In this document: positions 23,352-34,063 of the stretch, in pieces
Layout of the letters: each line of letters opens with the position of its first letter
Position numbering within the stretch: position 1 is the stretch's first letter
Assembly: GCA_034670405.1 (NCBI GenBank)
Contig: JAXDDX010000063.1
Coordinates: 626,501 to 690,500 of the forward strand
DNA length: 64,000 nucleotides
Direction: 5' to 3'
From: Hoplostethus atlanticus
Lineage: Eukaryota; Chordata; Actinopteri; Trachichthyiformes; Trachichthyidae
Position numbers and translations under genes: made by a program
The notes under the pieces: generated by a model
The model's input: the letters and a program-made list of their open reading frames with translations, nothing else
Told to the model about the DNA's origin: nothing
Database searches by the model: none

Positions 23352-24000
23352 TGCTGTCTGTGATCCATAAATGGATAAGTGTATATAGTTTGTTTGTCAG
23401 CTATGTTCGAACCGTTTAAAATCATTTATTTTTCATTTGAATATTTTTCCTTGATGCACACAGATGCTGATTATAGCTTATCTCCAGGATGTTCACAAGT
23501 TATTTTTCCCAAAATAATACTGTTGTACTGTGAATCAATATATCAATAATACTGTAAATTTTGTAATACTAAAATATCTGTCTCAGGAATTTTACTGTTT
23601 AGTTTGTATGTCTTGTGAATGTAACTACTAACCACGTGGAAAAATGAGTTATGATTACATAAGAAAATGTTATTCATGCTCTCACAATCTGTTAGAAACA
23701 GAAATATTTATTTGGCAGTCATAACTTAAAAACACTGAACATTGATGCTTGAGGTAGAGCGTATAAAAATGAAAAAATAGAACTATATAGAACAATTCAA
23801 AATCTTAAATAAACACTAACATGAACAAGTGATGTGAATGTATAAAAAAAAATAGCAAATTAAATTAAAATTTGTCCACCATATTTTCAAAGAGGTTTAA
23901 AAAGCGTTCTGTTTTTGCCTCGCTCTCCTCGTGACGCTTCTGCTCTTTCGCACTTTCTTTAGACAAAAACTCTAACAGGGCATTGCTCTTCCTCCTTTTT

Positions 24001-24018
24001 TGGGGGGGGGGGGGGGGG
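24001..24018. repeat. G homopolymer run in a coding exon
   Basis: This run, interrupted only by the T's before it, encodes the polyproline run of the SANT/Myb partner on the minus strand. It is a slippage-prone site. Confidence 0.85.
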
Positions 24019-24734
24019 TTGGGGTAGCAGTGGGAGAGGCTATGGCTGAGGTAGAGCCTGCCACGGGCATAGCTATGCCAGACGGAGAGGCTGCTGAGAT
24101 GGAGGGGATGGGCTCTGTGGCCTCGCCACTGGGCTCTACGATGTCCTGAAAGAAAACAAAAGATAAGAAATTATGTCAGAACTGGGTGATATGGCCACAT
24201 GTTGCTTACAATATATAATAACTATGTTGACAAAATGTCAATTACAACATGACTTTGACAAGCCATGTATCCATTCCCCTATCCAAAGATTATTAATAAA
24301 TTCCAGGCTACATAGCTTCTTTAAAACAATTACTATTGCATTACTTGGTATTACTATAAATGTGATTGTAGCTAATCTTCAAACCTTACCATAAGCATTG
24401 CTGTGGGACCAGCATCGGGACCAAATGATGCTACCACAAAAGGAGGTTCGATGGAAGGCCTGGCACCCAACACCTCGTGCATCTCCTGATAAAACTGCCA
24501 GCTGGCAGTAGTGATGGCCGATTCGCTAACGAATCGTTCAAAAGAACCGAATTAGTTAAGTGAGTGAGTTGATTCGACTCGCACACGCGACTGAATTGAT
24601 TCAGCAGCGGTTATAGCAGCGCCAGAAAAAAAAAAAATTATTTTAAAAATCACCAGTTAATTTATCAAACATCTTAAACATTACAAAAACTGTTGTCAAT
24701 GTATATAGAATGTAATAGATCACTACATTATTAC

Positions 24735-25238
24735 ATTGGCCTTTTTCATAATCCAATATGGCTCCTTGATCCGGCGGGTAAGCGGAAGTAGTCTCTCTCG
24801 TTCATCGGACGAGAACCACTGATCCGACTGAGCGGCTCGCGAATGAGTCGAGAGAGACTGAGCGGCTCGCGAACGAGAGGGCAGATGAACGAGAGAGACT
24901 GAGCGGCTCGCGAACGAGTCGAGAGAGCAGATGAACGAGAGAGACTGAGCGGCTCGCGAACGAGTCGAGAGAGCAGATGAACGAGAGAGCAGATGAATAT
25001 CGGACTTCTCGGACTCAATCGGACATCTCGCGAACGAGTTGAGAGAGCAGATGAACGAGAGAACAGATGAATATCGGACTTCTCGGACTCAATCGGACAT
25101 CTCGCGAACCGAGAGAGCAGATGTCCGAGATGTCCGAGCGGTTCACGTCTGATGAACGAGAGAGACTACTTCCGCGTACCTGCCGGATCAAGGACCATAC
25201 TGGATCGTGAAAAAGGCCAATGTAATAATGTAGCGATC
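24735..25238. repeat. palindrome with tandem repeats inside hAT-A
   Basis: Arms of about 85 bases (CATTGGCCTTTTTCATAATC ... AGTAGTCTCTCTCGTTCAT on the left, inverted at 25149-25236) enclose roughly 300 bases of tandem units. The units are built from GAGCGGCTCGCGAACGAG and GCAGATGAACGAGAGAG, with a period of about 46. It could be a nested foldback element or an expanded subterminal repeat of the hAT. Confidence 0.8.
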
Positions 25239-25523
25239 TATTCTGCACACATTGACAACAGTTTTTGTTGTTTAAGATGTTGTTTAATAAATTAACTGGT
25301 AACTGGGTAAACTATAAGCCATTTAACATTTAACATTGGTCAACAAAACTGTCTCTATTAGAAAAAGAAAGTCAAGAGCACACAAAATAAAATGAAATCA
25401 ATAGCAATACTCTGTGTAAATACTATAAATATTATTATTATCATTAACCTGTAGTTTAGTTGGTGTTTTACAATTGGTTACACATCTGGTTTGAAAGGGG
25501 TGGCGCTCATGTGATTCCATTAC

Positions 25524-25592
25524 TAGTATAGCTTAGTTAGTAGAGCATCAGACTCTCATGCTGAGGATTGTAGGTTCAAACCTTGCATGGGG
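25524..25592 (+). other. tRNA-like sequence
   Basis: TAGCTTAGTTAGTAGAGCA matches a tRNA A box and D arm, and GGTTCAAACC matches a B box and T arm, with about the right spacing. An anticodon-arm-like TCAG...CTGA lies between. I could not pair an acceptor stem. It is more likely a SINE head or a captured tRNA relic than a working tRNA. Confidence 0.4.
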
Positions 25593-26080
25593 TGGTATGT
25601 TTTTGTTGGTGAATCATAATGAATCGATTCAGAATCGATGCACTTCTATCGGACGGCTCGAAAGAATCGAGTTAGTTAAAAGAGTCGGTCTTCCCATCAC
25701 TAGCTGGCAGCAGTTTCCTGTTCTCCATCGGTTCCTGATCCCATTTTGGGAGTTTTCAGGTCCTGCAATAAACACACACACAATGATATAACTCTATACC
25801 AGGGGTACTCAAATACAAATCTTAAAGGTCCACAAAGAAAATTTTCAATAAGACAAAGGTCCATTTATTAAGGTCAGTCAAGCTTTTAAACAATTATAAT
25901 AGAATCTACAAATCACCATTTCCCCATTTTCCCCCCAACCGGTACACACACCCACCCACCAAAGGTGAATTAAAAACCATACAAAGAATCAAAGTCCAAA
26001 TAAGTCCAGAACTATTGTACATTGTGTCAAACACTGCTGCTTAATGAGAGAAGTGGCACCTTTGGTCTGTTGCCAAGACT

Positions 26081-29000
26081 TTGAACTTTGGCACAAAAGG
26101 TGTTTTTTGCTCAAACACATCGGCACTAACATCATACGAACGCAGCACACTTTTGGACATAAACTTTTGCGCAAAACAAAGGTTTTTGTCCACTTTTCCC
26201 ATCGACCCAGCGTGGCCGGCAGAGATAGTACGAGCGAGCCACAACAACAACAGTGGAGACTCACCTACGGGGAGACGAAGGAGGAAACATCGGGGAAAAC
26301 GGAGCGGAATTCGGAACAGACTGAGAGTTCAAGCCCACCGTCCACCTCTGCCCAGCATCCTTCTTGCTAACGTCCAGTCTCTGGATAATAAGTTGGATGA
26401 TGTTAGGGCGAGGATGAGATTCCAACGGGACATGAGGGATTGTAACGTCTTTTGTCTGACGGAAACATGGCTGACCCCGCTGGTGCCGGATCGAGTCATA
26501 TGCCCAACTGAGTCCTTCTCTGTTTTCCGTGCGGATAGAACGGAAGAGTCTGGCAAATCTAAGGGTGGAGGGGTTTGCTTCATGACCAACAACAAGTGGT
26601 GCAACCCCAAGGACATTAAGACTCTTTCTCGTTCCTGCTCGTCGAACCTGGAACATCTGACTATCTCATGCCGTCCATTCTACCTTCCCCGGGAGTTCAG
26701 CTCGATCATCACCACAGCCGTCTACATACCACCACAAGCGGACACCGACGTAGCACTATCGGACCTACATGATGTGTTATGTCGGCATCAGAACAAGCAT
26801 CCCGATGCGGCTATGGTGGTGGCTGGGGACTTTAATAGGGCGAACCTAAAAAAAGTCATGCCGAACTTTCATCAGCACATTACGTGTGCTACCAGAGGGG
26901 AAAGAACGTTGGACCACTGCTATACGCCGTTCAAGAGAGGCTACAAGGCTGTCTCTCTCCCTCCGTTCGGCAAATCAGACCATGCCGCCATTTTCCTGCT
27001 ACCGGAGTATAAACAAAGGATAGCACGGGAAGCGGTAGTGACGAGGGACGTAAAGCGGTGGTCTGACCAATCAGAGGCTGAGCTACAGGACGCTCTGCGT
27101 GACGTCGACTGGGACATGTTCCAATCCAGTTCCAGGGACGTCAGCGAGTTTACGGAAGTAGTAACGAGCTTCATAGCAACGCTAGTGGACACCATCATCC
27201 CCACGGTGAAAGTTAGGTCCTTTCCTAACCAAAAACCGTGGGTTGATAAATCCATCCGCGACGCTTTGAACGCCCGCACTGCTGCCTATAACTCCGGTCT
27301 TGTATCCGGCAACATGGACGAGCACAAGGCAGCGTCCTATGGACTGAGAAGGGCGGTGAAGGAGGCCAAGAGGAGGTATAGGGACAGAGTGGAGTCGCAG
27401 ATGGAGCAGCGCGACACCAGACGCCTATGGCAGGGGCTACGGACTATAACGGACTACCAGGGCAGACCCCCCGCAATTGTGAGTGCCGACGCATCCCTAG
27501 CGGAGGACCTGAACTCATTCTATGCACGGTTTGAGGCTAGCAACAACAGCGCTAGCTCGCCGGCTAACAACATCACCGTTAGCGTAGCCGAAGTGAGTTC
27601 TACCGCTGGGGATGAACACACACTCTCTGTGACCGAGCACAGTGTGAGGAGGGCTCTGACGAGGGTGAACACCAGGAAAGCTGCTGGTCCGGATGGCATA
27701 TCTGGGCGAGTACTGAAGACCTGTGCTAATCAGCTAGCTCCAGTGTTCACCACTATATTCAACATCTCCCTGGCTGAGTCTGTGGTCCCCGCCTGCTTCA
27801 AGAGATCCACTATTGTCCCTGTGCCCAAGAATGCTTCTCCAGCATGCTTGAATGACTACCGACCGGTGGCCCTCACCTCGGTGGTCATGAAATGCTTCGA
27901 GAGGCTGATAAAGGACTACATCTGCGCCTTCCTCCCTTGCTCCATGGACCCGCTGCAGTTTGCTTATCGTCCCAACAGATCCACGGATGATGCTGTCTCC
28001 CAGGTACTGCACACCACACTCTCTCATCTGGACAGCCGGAAGGGGGGCTATGTGAGACTGCTGTTCATTGACTATAGTTCAGCTTTCAATACCATAGTCC
28101 CCACCAGACTGGCTGGCAAGTTGATGGAGCTGGGACTGAACACCCCCCTGTGTGCCTGGATCCTGGACTTCCTGACCGCCAGGCCCCAGGTGGTCAGGGT
28201 GGGTAGACACACCTCCAACCCCCTCACCCTGAACACAGGATCCCCCCAGGGTTGCGTCCTCAGCCCCCTACTGTACTCCCTGTACACACATGACTGTGTG
28301 GCCAGGTTCAGCTCCAACACCATCATTAAGTTTGCGGATGACACAGTGGTGGTGGGCCTGATCTCCAACAACGACGAGAAGGCCTACCTGGAGGAAGTTG
28401 CTGATCTGTCACTCTGGTGCCAGGACAACAGCCTCCTCCTGAATGTCACCAAAACTAAGGAGCTGATTGTGGACTTTAGGAGGACACAACAACAGAGGAC
28501 GTACTCACCACTGGGGATTAATGGGAATACTGTGGAGAGGGTGAGCAGGTATAAATACCTGGGAGTCCACATCACCGAAGATCTCACATGGTCCACACAC
28601 ACTGACACTCTGGTGAGAAAGGCGAGGCAGCGCCTTTACCACCTCAGGCAACTGAGGAAATTTAAAGTCTCCCGGAGGATCCTTCAGTCCTTCTACTCTG
28701 GAGCTGTGGAGAGCATCCTGACAGGAAGCATCACTGCCTGGTTTGGCAACAGCTCCGCTCAGGACAGGAAGGCTCTGCAGAGAGTAGTGCGTTCGGCTGA
28801 GCGCACTATTGGAACTACACTCCCCACCCTGCAGGACTTGTACACCAGGAGGTGCAGAACCAGAGCCTGCAGGATCATGAAGGATCCTCACCACCCCAAC
28901 AACGGACTGTTTCAGCTGCTGCGGTCAGGCAAGCGCCTCCGTAGTCATGCTGCCAAAACAGAGAGACTGAGACGGAGTTTCTTTCCTCAGGCCATCAGGA

Positions 29001-29092
29001 CTGTGAACTCTGACCTCACCAGGGCCCCCACCAAGATACACACACTGCCCCTCTTATGCACACACACACACTTAGGTAAAGACTACACATAA
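26081..29092 (+). CDS. LINE endonuclease/reverse transcriptase, open 1,003 codons
   Basis: The protein makes a nick in target DNA and copies its own RNA into the site. An APE-type endonuclease fills about residues 90-310, with [30 protein letters not shown] (about 247) and GKSDHAA (about 298). The RT region includes [16 protein letters not shown] (about 535), [44 protein letters not shown] and FADDTVVVG (about 750). The C-terminus has [12 protein letters not shown], a histidine/cysteine-poor tail. About the first seven residues come from flanking hAT DNA, so the real start is uncertain. No stop interrupts it. CR1-group Rex1/Babar-like by pattern; the clade is not proven. Confidence 0.85.
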   Translation: MNFGTKGVFCSNTSALTSYERSTLLDINFCAKQRFLSTFPIDPAWPAEIVRASHNNNSGDSPTGRRRRKHRGKRSGIRNRLRVQAHRPPLPSILLANVQSLDNKLDDVRARMRFQRDMRDCNVFCLTETWLTPLVPDRVICPTESFSVFRADRTEESGKSKGGGVCFMTNNKWCNPKDIKTLSRSCSSNLEHLTISCRPFYLPREFSSIITTAVYIPPQADTDVALSDLHDVLCRHQNKHPDAAMVVAGDFNRANLKKVMPNFHQHITCATRGERTLDHCYTPFKRGYKAVSLPPFGKSDHAAIFLLPEYKQRIAREAVVTRDVKRWSDQSEAELQDALRDVDWDMFQSSSRDVSEFTEVVTSFIATLVDTIIPTVKVRSFPNQKPWVDKSIRDALNARTAAYNSGLVSGNMDEHKAASYGLRRAVKEAKRRYRDRVESQMEQRDTRRLWQGLRTITDYQGRPPAIVSADASLAEDLNSFYARFEASNNSASSPANNITVSVAEVSSTAGDEHTLSVTEHSVRRALTRVNTRKAAGPDGISGRVLKTCANQLAPVFTTIFNISLAESVVPACFKRSTIVPVPKNASPACLNDYRPVALTSVVMKCFERLIKDYICAFLPCSMDPLQFAYRPNRSTDDAVSQVLHTTLSHLDSRKGGYVRLLFIDYSSAFNTIVPTRLAGKLMELGLNTPLCAWILDFLTARPQVVRVGRHTSNPLTLNTGSPQGCVLSPLLYSLYTHDCVARFSSNTIIKFADDTVVVGLISNNDEKAYLEEVADLSLWCQDNSLLLNVTKTKELIVDFRRTQQQRTYSPLGINGNTVERVSRYKYLGVHITEDLTWSTHTDTLVRKARQRLYHLRQLRKFKVSRRILQSFYSGAVESILTGSITAWFGNSSAQDRKALQRVVRSAERTIGTTLPTLQDLYTRRCRTRACRIMKDPHHPNNGLFQLLRSGKRLRSHAAKTERLRRSFFPQAIRTVNSDLTRAPTKIHTLPLLCTHTHLGKDYT

Positions 29093-29354
29093 TTTATAAT
29101 TTATATTATATTATACATACAATTTTCCCTTTTTTTACTATATATTTTTTTATATATAAGTGCTCTTATTGTAAATATTGTGTTGTTTTTTATATAGAGC
29201 TCTTAAAAAAACTGACATTGTAAATATTGTGCTGGTTATTGTAAATAGTGTGAACCTGTTATTTTGCACATTTCTGCTAAGCATTGCCACTTTGCATTTC
29301 ACTACACACCTCGTGTGTGTATGTGACAATTAAACTTCTTGAATCTTGAATCTT
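26103..29354 (+). mobile_element. LINE copy A (Rex1/CR1-like), near full length
   Basis: The unit lies between GGTG at 26099-26102 and GGTG at 29355-29358, a short possible target duplication. The 3' end is CTTCTTGAATCTTGAATCTT, a tandem 7-mer tail shared with the copies at 40231 and 57883. The 5' end is about 100 bases shorter than in the 57883 copy. It lies inside the hAT-B transposase gene, antisense to it. Confidence 0.85.
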
Positions 29355-29360
29355 GGTGAT
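29355..29360. other. LINE-A 3' junction in hAT-B coding exon
   Basis: The LINE tail ...TTGAATCTT meets GGTGATGGCC, codons of the hAT-B transposase (LRLAIT on the minus strand). This marks the insertion point. Confidence 0.8.
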
Positions 29361-31619
29361 GGCCAGGCGGAGACACTGATGCAAGTGTTCATTGGTGATT
29401 CGGCTGCGGTACTTATTCTTCACCATGTTCATTGTTGAGAATGCAGACTCACAGCTGTAGGTTGAGCCAAACATTGTAAGAATGTGAAGTGCCATCTTAT
29501 GCAGGAGAGGGAAATTAGCTGCAGTAACCATCTTTGTCCAGAAGGTGAGAGCGTCACAGTCAGCCTCTTTCAGTGCAAGGTTTTCCTGGAGGTCAATCAA
29601 CTCACTTTGCAGAGAAGCAGCACTGGCCCATGGGAAGATTTGTTGTGCTTCTGCAGAGAACTCTCTGATATTTCTGACCAAAAATGGGTTTTCAATGTAC
29701 AGTAGGACTTGTTTTCCAAATGTGAAGTCATCAAAGCGAGTCTTGAAATTTTCGATCAGCTTCTCCAGGAATTCCACATGATTCTGAGACTGTTCTTCTC
29801 TTTTGGTCTGTTCCAAAAGTTTTGGGAAGTGGCAGTCCCTCCTGTAGGTAAAAAATGAAAAGGAATAAGGAGCACTGCTTAAAAGGGTATGATGAAGTAT
29901 CAAAAAGGTGTTCATTGGAACCCAGGGAATGTGTGTGGTAGAAAAGATTAAAAAGGCTTACCTGTAGGTCACTTTTGAAAACCTCCAGTTTCCTCTGGAA
30001 AGCACGCACTGCTGACATCAGCTCACACACTGTGTTGTTCTTGCCCTGTAGCTTGAGATTTAGGTCATTGAGATGAGATGTTATATCAGCCAAAAATGCA
30101 ACAGCTTCCATCTTTTCTTCACTTTGAATGAATTCCATGAACTGTTTTGCTTTTGCACTCTTTTGCTCTGACAGAAACACTTGCAGCTCTTTCCTAATGG
30201 CCCAAAAACGCTCCAGGACCTTGCCTTTGCTCAGCCATCTGACATTGTTGTGCATGAGCAAATCATCAAAAGTTGCATTGACCTCTGTCAGGAATGTGCG
30301 CAGCAAGCGATGCTGTAGTGAAGATGATGCTCTCAAAAAGTTTACGAGTCTCATCACTGTTACCATGATTTCAGAGTACACTTCTCCAAGACTTGCACAA
30401 AGGACAGACTGGTGGATTATGCAGTGGTAAGATATCAGGTCAGGGTGGTGATCTTTCAGGCGCTGAACCAGTCCTCTCTCTCTCCATCATGGCTGGAGCT
30501 CCATCAGTAGCAATTGACACCACTTTCTTCAAATCTATCCCTCTTTCATTCAGCATTCCCATTACTGCTTCATAAATGTCTTCCCCCCTTGTGTGTCCAC
30601 TGAGGTTTGTCAGGCCCAACACATCTTCAACAAACTCCCCCTTTGCCTCATCATAAAACCTCACAAACACCAGCAACTGAGCATTGTCAGTGGACTCATC
30701 CACAGCTAAGGAAATGCACTGTGCATTTTTTATTCCATCACAAAGCTGTTTAATCAAATCGCCAGCCAGTATTTCAGTTCTTCTGGTTGCTGTGGAATCT
30801 GAGAGGGGGATCTGCTTGATTTTTCCTGTAATTTCCTGTTTTTGTTTGCCTTCAAACAGGGTCTCCATCACTTCAGTCATACATTCTTTTATTATTTCTG
30901 CATCAGAGAATGGCTTCTTGTGTTTACCCAACACCCATGCCACTCTGAGTGAGGACTCAGTTGCTTTTTCTCGTTGTGACATAGATGTAACAAGAATTTT
31001 GCTTGCGGCTTGATATGATGATTTCATCCCATTTATTTTTGTGGTTCTTACCTCTGAATTTTGAGGAAAAGTTGCTTCAAAATAACTGTGTTTTGTTTCA
31101 TAGTGGCGTTTCAAATTGCCACTCTTCACAAGAGCTACTGTTTCTTGGCATATTAAGCACATCGGTTTGGTGCTCGTTGGAGGGAGGATGAACGCATACT
31201 TTTCAATCCATTCCTCTTTGAATTGCCGATTTTCACTGTCGACTTTTCTTTTACTGGCCACCTTTGAACATGCCATTTTATATTGATTCACGTTCGAAAT
31301 CTAGGCTACTAGCTAACTGCTGATGAAACTAGCTGTGCTGTCAACTCTTCTGCGCTGTTTAACTTTTAGACTTTATTTACACAATGGAATTTACAGCTGA
31401 CAGCGCAGATTGACAGCTATAAATTCAATTGTGTAAATAAAGTTTAAAAAAAACAACTCCTAGAGTTGACAGCGCAGCTAGTTTAGTACAAAAAAAACCC
31501 CTCTGTTGTCATGGAGATGACGGTACGCTGAATGTGATTGGGCCAAAGCAGAGTAGACGTCCTATCACAGACAGTTGAGCAGTCGGACAAGCGGAGCGCT
31601 GCTTGCAGTGGAGAAAGCG

Positions 31620-31650
31620 GAGATTTACATTTACATTTACATTTACATAC
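31620..31650. repeat. (TTTACA)n short tandem repeat
   Basis: Four units of about TTTACA, within the end region of hAT-B. Confidence 0.8.
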
Positions 31651-32784
31651 GGAGAATTTTGACTCGTTGCGTTGCGGCGATGTCTCGCAGATAATACATA
31701 TAATACATATGAAAAGTATAATTTGCTCAGAGTCCGGAGACAGTTGTGGTTCGGTCCGGATCCGGACCGGAGTCCGGACTTTGAGGATGCTTGCTCTATA
31801 CTGACAAGAATTACAAATAGTGCTTTCGGGCCTTTTTTACAGTAGGCCTTTAGTATTTGTGATTGAAAAAAGGTTAAGGTGACATGAACTCTAATGCATC
31901 CCCTTAAGCTAGAACCACATTGCTCTCTGATTACCTTTTTTTTTTTTTTCAGGTTTTCCCACTTTTTTTAAGCTTGCTGATCAATGTCCTGTATCATAAC
32001 ACAAATGAAGAGTAATGTTAACAGAATGAAAATACAAAAACAATACACAGACATATGTATGTGGCCAAGCAACTTGAAAACAAATGACTCACTCCCAAAG
32101 TGGTTTGGCAGCACTTTTGCTTTGCAGAAACCGCTGTTCATTTTCAGCTCGGAACTTTATGAGCTCTCTGGTTTGCTGAGGTGTTCCTGGAATGATGGAG
32201 CATAGGGTATTACTATAGACTATTAGGGTGAAACACAAATTATCCAAATAACAGGCATATTATTTTTGCTGGACATGACAGGACAGGTGTATCATACTGA
32301 TAATAGACAGGAAAAATCTTAGTGTTGTTTTCCTGCTTTGGCTACCTACTATGGCAATAGTAGTATTATCACAATAACATTTGCCATTTATCGGATGATG
32401 CATGGACACTCGCGATTCGTTCACAATTTATAGGTTGCACGCTATCAATCTATCAAAAGGTTATTATGAACACTGCTTCAGGGCCACTTCGGTGCTCTGT
32501 AGGCTAGCAACCCGTGCGCCCTGCCAGTCCGCACTGATATTAGAGGAGCGGTAACCAGCAACTTCGCTTCTGGAGTTTAGTTTTATTATTATTTATATTT
32601 CGGGCGTCATATGCCATCCAAGTTGGAAAATACAGCATGGAAATATGTAAAAATGCGGAACTGTCATACACAAATAAGCCTTAAAACAATATTGTATCGT
32701 TAACTAGCTAGCTAGAGACATCGGCATACTAGCGATTTTTTTAATATGCTTGTTGTAAAGAAAAGGTCTATAATACATTGAAAC

Positions 32785-33028
32785 GACATTAAACTAAGAT
32801 AATACGACGGTTATAATATTTTTTTAATCTTTATTAACAAAGAAAATACATACATTTGTGGTTCACTTTGCATGGTTGTGTCGCATTCGCCATCATCTTC
32901 CAGTTCAACTTCCAGTAATTCGCAGGGCATACTAGGAGATTTCTCCTAGCCCTCGGTTTGTAGTGTGCCCCTGAAAAATCTCCGTTTGGAGGGCCATGTA
33001 GCCCTAGCACTTCGCCCTACCCCTCGAT
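32785..33028. repeat. Harbinger right-end segment repeated at 47191-47405
   Basis: CTCCGTTTGGAGGGCCATGT, CTCGGTTTGTAGTGTGCCCC and AACTAAGATAATACGA recur in inverted orientation at 47191-47405. That identifies a second, fragmentary member of the same Harbinger family. Confidence 0.85.
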
Positions 33029-33129
33029 CCCAAGAGAATTGGGACACCCCTACCCCTACACATGAACGCGCAAAACGGAGGGGAAGGGCTAAGGGGTAGG
33101 GCCAAGGGGTGAATTGGGATTTGGCCTAA

Positions 33130-33440
33130 GACCACGTCCACACTAAGCCGTTTAAATTTGAGAACCCATATTTATCTCTCCGTTGTGGCCTTTCGTCCAC
33201 ACTACGCTGGCGTTTTCGACCACCGAAAACAGAGCTTTCCGAAAACGGTTCCAAGTGGATATATTTTAAAACGCAGACCTCGCGTTGTAGTCATTTTATC
33301 GTCATTTGATCCAGGCGTGAGGGGCCGGACCAAATGGTATGTGCAGCCCATGGAAGAAAGTATGCATTTTTGGTGGTTTAGTGTGGACGGCGAACTTTTC
33401 GAGTCATTTAAAATGTAAATGACTTAGTGTGGACGTAGCC
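33130..33440. mobile_element. MITE with TAA target duplication at the Harbinger edge
   Basis: This 311-bp unit has left end GACCACGTCCACACTAAG; the right end read on the minus strand is GGCTACGTCCACACTAAG. TAA flanks it at 33127-33129 and 33441-33443, so it used the right target duplication of the Harbinger as its own target. No protein. Probably mobilised by a Harbinger-type enzyme. Confidence 0.8.
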
Positions 33441-33443
33441 TAA

Positions 33444-33485
33444 GTATGCTCTACCGACTGAGCTAACCAGGCCCACATCAGCACC
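33444..33485 (-). mobile_element. SINE head half (tRNA-like)
   Basis: Read on the minus strand it contains GGTTAGCTCAGTCGGTAGAG, a tRNA A box and D arm. It is the missing head of the SINE tail at 21490-21600, separated by the 11.5-kb Harbinger and the MITE. Confidence 0.7.
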
Positions 33486-33509
33486 TAAACCTTTTTATAT
33501 CAAGGAATC

Positions 33510-34015
33510 CAAAATAGATAGCCCATAGACCTCCATGTATTTTGAACTCACATAGACTTCCATGTATTCTGTAGTCTCATAGACTTCAATGTTTTTGTAA
33601 TGCAACTCCATTCAACTTCATTCAACATTCTACTACTACTACTACTACTGCCACTACAACACCGCCATCTTGGCTCTAGGTGGCCATTTTGGCTCCAGAC
33701 CCATAGACCTCCATGTATTTTGAACTTCCATAGACATCAATGTATTTGTAATGCAATACTTACCATGACTCAGCAAAACTTGTCGTCCCATAGACTTCAA
33801 TGTATTTGTAAGTGCAACTGGGTGCCATGTTGGATCTAGGCGGCCATTTTGGCTCGAGACCCATAGACCTCCATGTATTTTGAACTCACATAGACTTCAA
33901 TGTATTTGTAATGCAACTGCATTCAACTTCATACAACTTTGAAGTACTATGACTAGTACTACTACAAATGCCGCCATTTTGGTCCAGGCGGCCATTTTGG
34001 CTCTAGCTACTACAC
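33510..34015. repeat. tandem repeat, about 165-bp period, three copies
   Basis: CCCATAGACCTCCATGTATT begins near 33525, 33700 and 33861. Each copy is followed by TTTGAACT and CATAGAC...CAATGTATTTGTAATGCAA. Each copy also has a GGCGGCCATTTTGGCTC-like end. A (TAC)n tract lies near 33630. Confidence 0.8.
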
Positions 34016-34063
34016 GTTAGCAATGACATATTAGACCCTAGCAACGACTTATAAACAACATAG

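Larger units (their letters stand above)
24509..25702. mobile_element. hAT-A, non-autonomous, 8-bp TSD GCTGGCAG
   Basis: This 1,194-bp element has left end TAGTGATGGCCGATTCG; the right end read on the minus strand is TAGTGATGGGAAGACCG. GCTGGCAG is duplicated at 24501-24508 and 25703-25710. CGAATC/GATTCG words crowd both ends. It has no transposase. The interior holds a palindrome with tandem repeats (24735-25238) and a tRNA-like segment. Its ends resemble those of hAT-C (54024), whose transposase could be its source of mobility; that is inference. It disrupts an exon of the Harbinger partner gene. Confidence 0.92.
26042..31291 (-). pseudogene. hAT-B transposase, split by a LINE
   Basis: The start is at 31291 (alternative Met at 31276). 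A BED-type zinc finger (CLICQETV ... HYETKH) lies within about 80 residues. The acidic catalytic region includes SLAVDESTDNAQ and SIATDGAPAMM. A frameshift near 30480 breaks the frame, which continues with YHCIIHQSVLCASLGEVYSE to a donor after FKSDLQ (29978). The next exon starts at about 29855 (CHFPKLLEQTK). The C-terminal dimerisation region includes FGSTYSCESAFSTMNMVKNK and LRLAIT at about 29356. There the LINE intervenes, and the last residues, [19 protein letters not shown] plus stop, lie at about 26101-26042 beyond it. It resembles GTF2IRD2/ZBED5-like transposases. It is non-functional. Confidence 0.8.
25800..31793 (-). mobile_element. hAT-B, Charlie/GTF2IRD2-type, 6 kb, 8-bp TSD CTCTATAC
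   Basis: CTCTATAC is duplicated at 25792-25799 and 31794-31801. The left end is CAGGGGTACTCAAATAC; the right end read on the minus strand is CAAGCATCCTCAAAGTC, an imperfect match. The element carries a minus-strand hAT transposase gene split by a 3.25-kb LINE. Without the LINE it is about 2.7 kb. It lies in an intron of the Harbinger partner gene. Confidence 0.85.
23865..32930 (-). pseudogene. Harbinger SANT/Myb partner gene, interrupted
   Basis: This DNA-binding partner normally imports the transposase and brings it to the ends. Minus-strand pieces are as follows. A possible first exon lies at about 32930-32840 (MPCELLEVELEDDGECDTT). A SANT helix exon at about 32188-32093 reads TRELIKFRAENEQRFLQSKS then AAKPLW, and ends at GTGAGT. 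The next exon, near 31990-31940, reads KKWENLKKKK with a stop just before it. An exon at 25762-25711 plus 24508-24390 (EMHEVLGARPSIEPPFVVAS) ends at GTAAGG. The last exon is 24145-23865, with a proline run encoded by a G/C homopolymer, then KKRRKSNALLEFLSKESAKE and FLNLFENMVDKF with a stop. A hAT (24509) splits one exon and a second (25800) lies in the intron. It is therefore broken. Confidence 0.75.
21604..33126. mobile_element. PIF/Harbinger element, 11.5 kb with nested insertions
   Basis: The ends are inverted: left GGCCGAATCCCAATTCT; right, read on the minus strand, GGCCAAATCCCAATTCA. The flanks are TAT (21601-21603) and TAA (33127-33129), a 3-bp duplication with one mismatch. It carries the two genes of an autonomous Harbinger, a DDE transposase and an opposed SANT/Myb gene. 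It also contains two hAT insertions (24509-25702 and 25800-31793), the second holding a LINE. Without these the element is about 4.3 kb. It sits in a SINE whose halves lie at 21490-21600 and 33444-33485. Confidence 0.85.

Noticed and set aside
25524-25592. Functional tRNA gene
   Set aside because: A and B boxes are present but no acceptor stem pairs, and it lies inside a hAT element.
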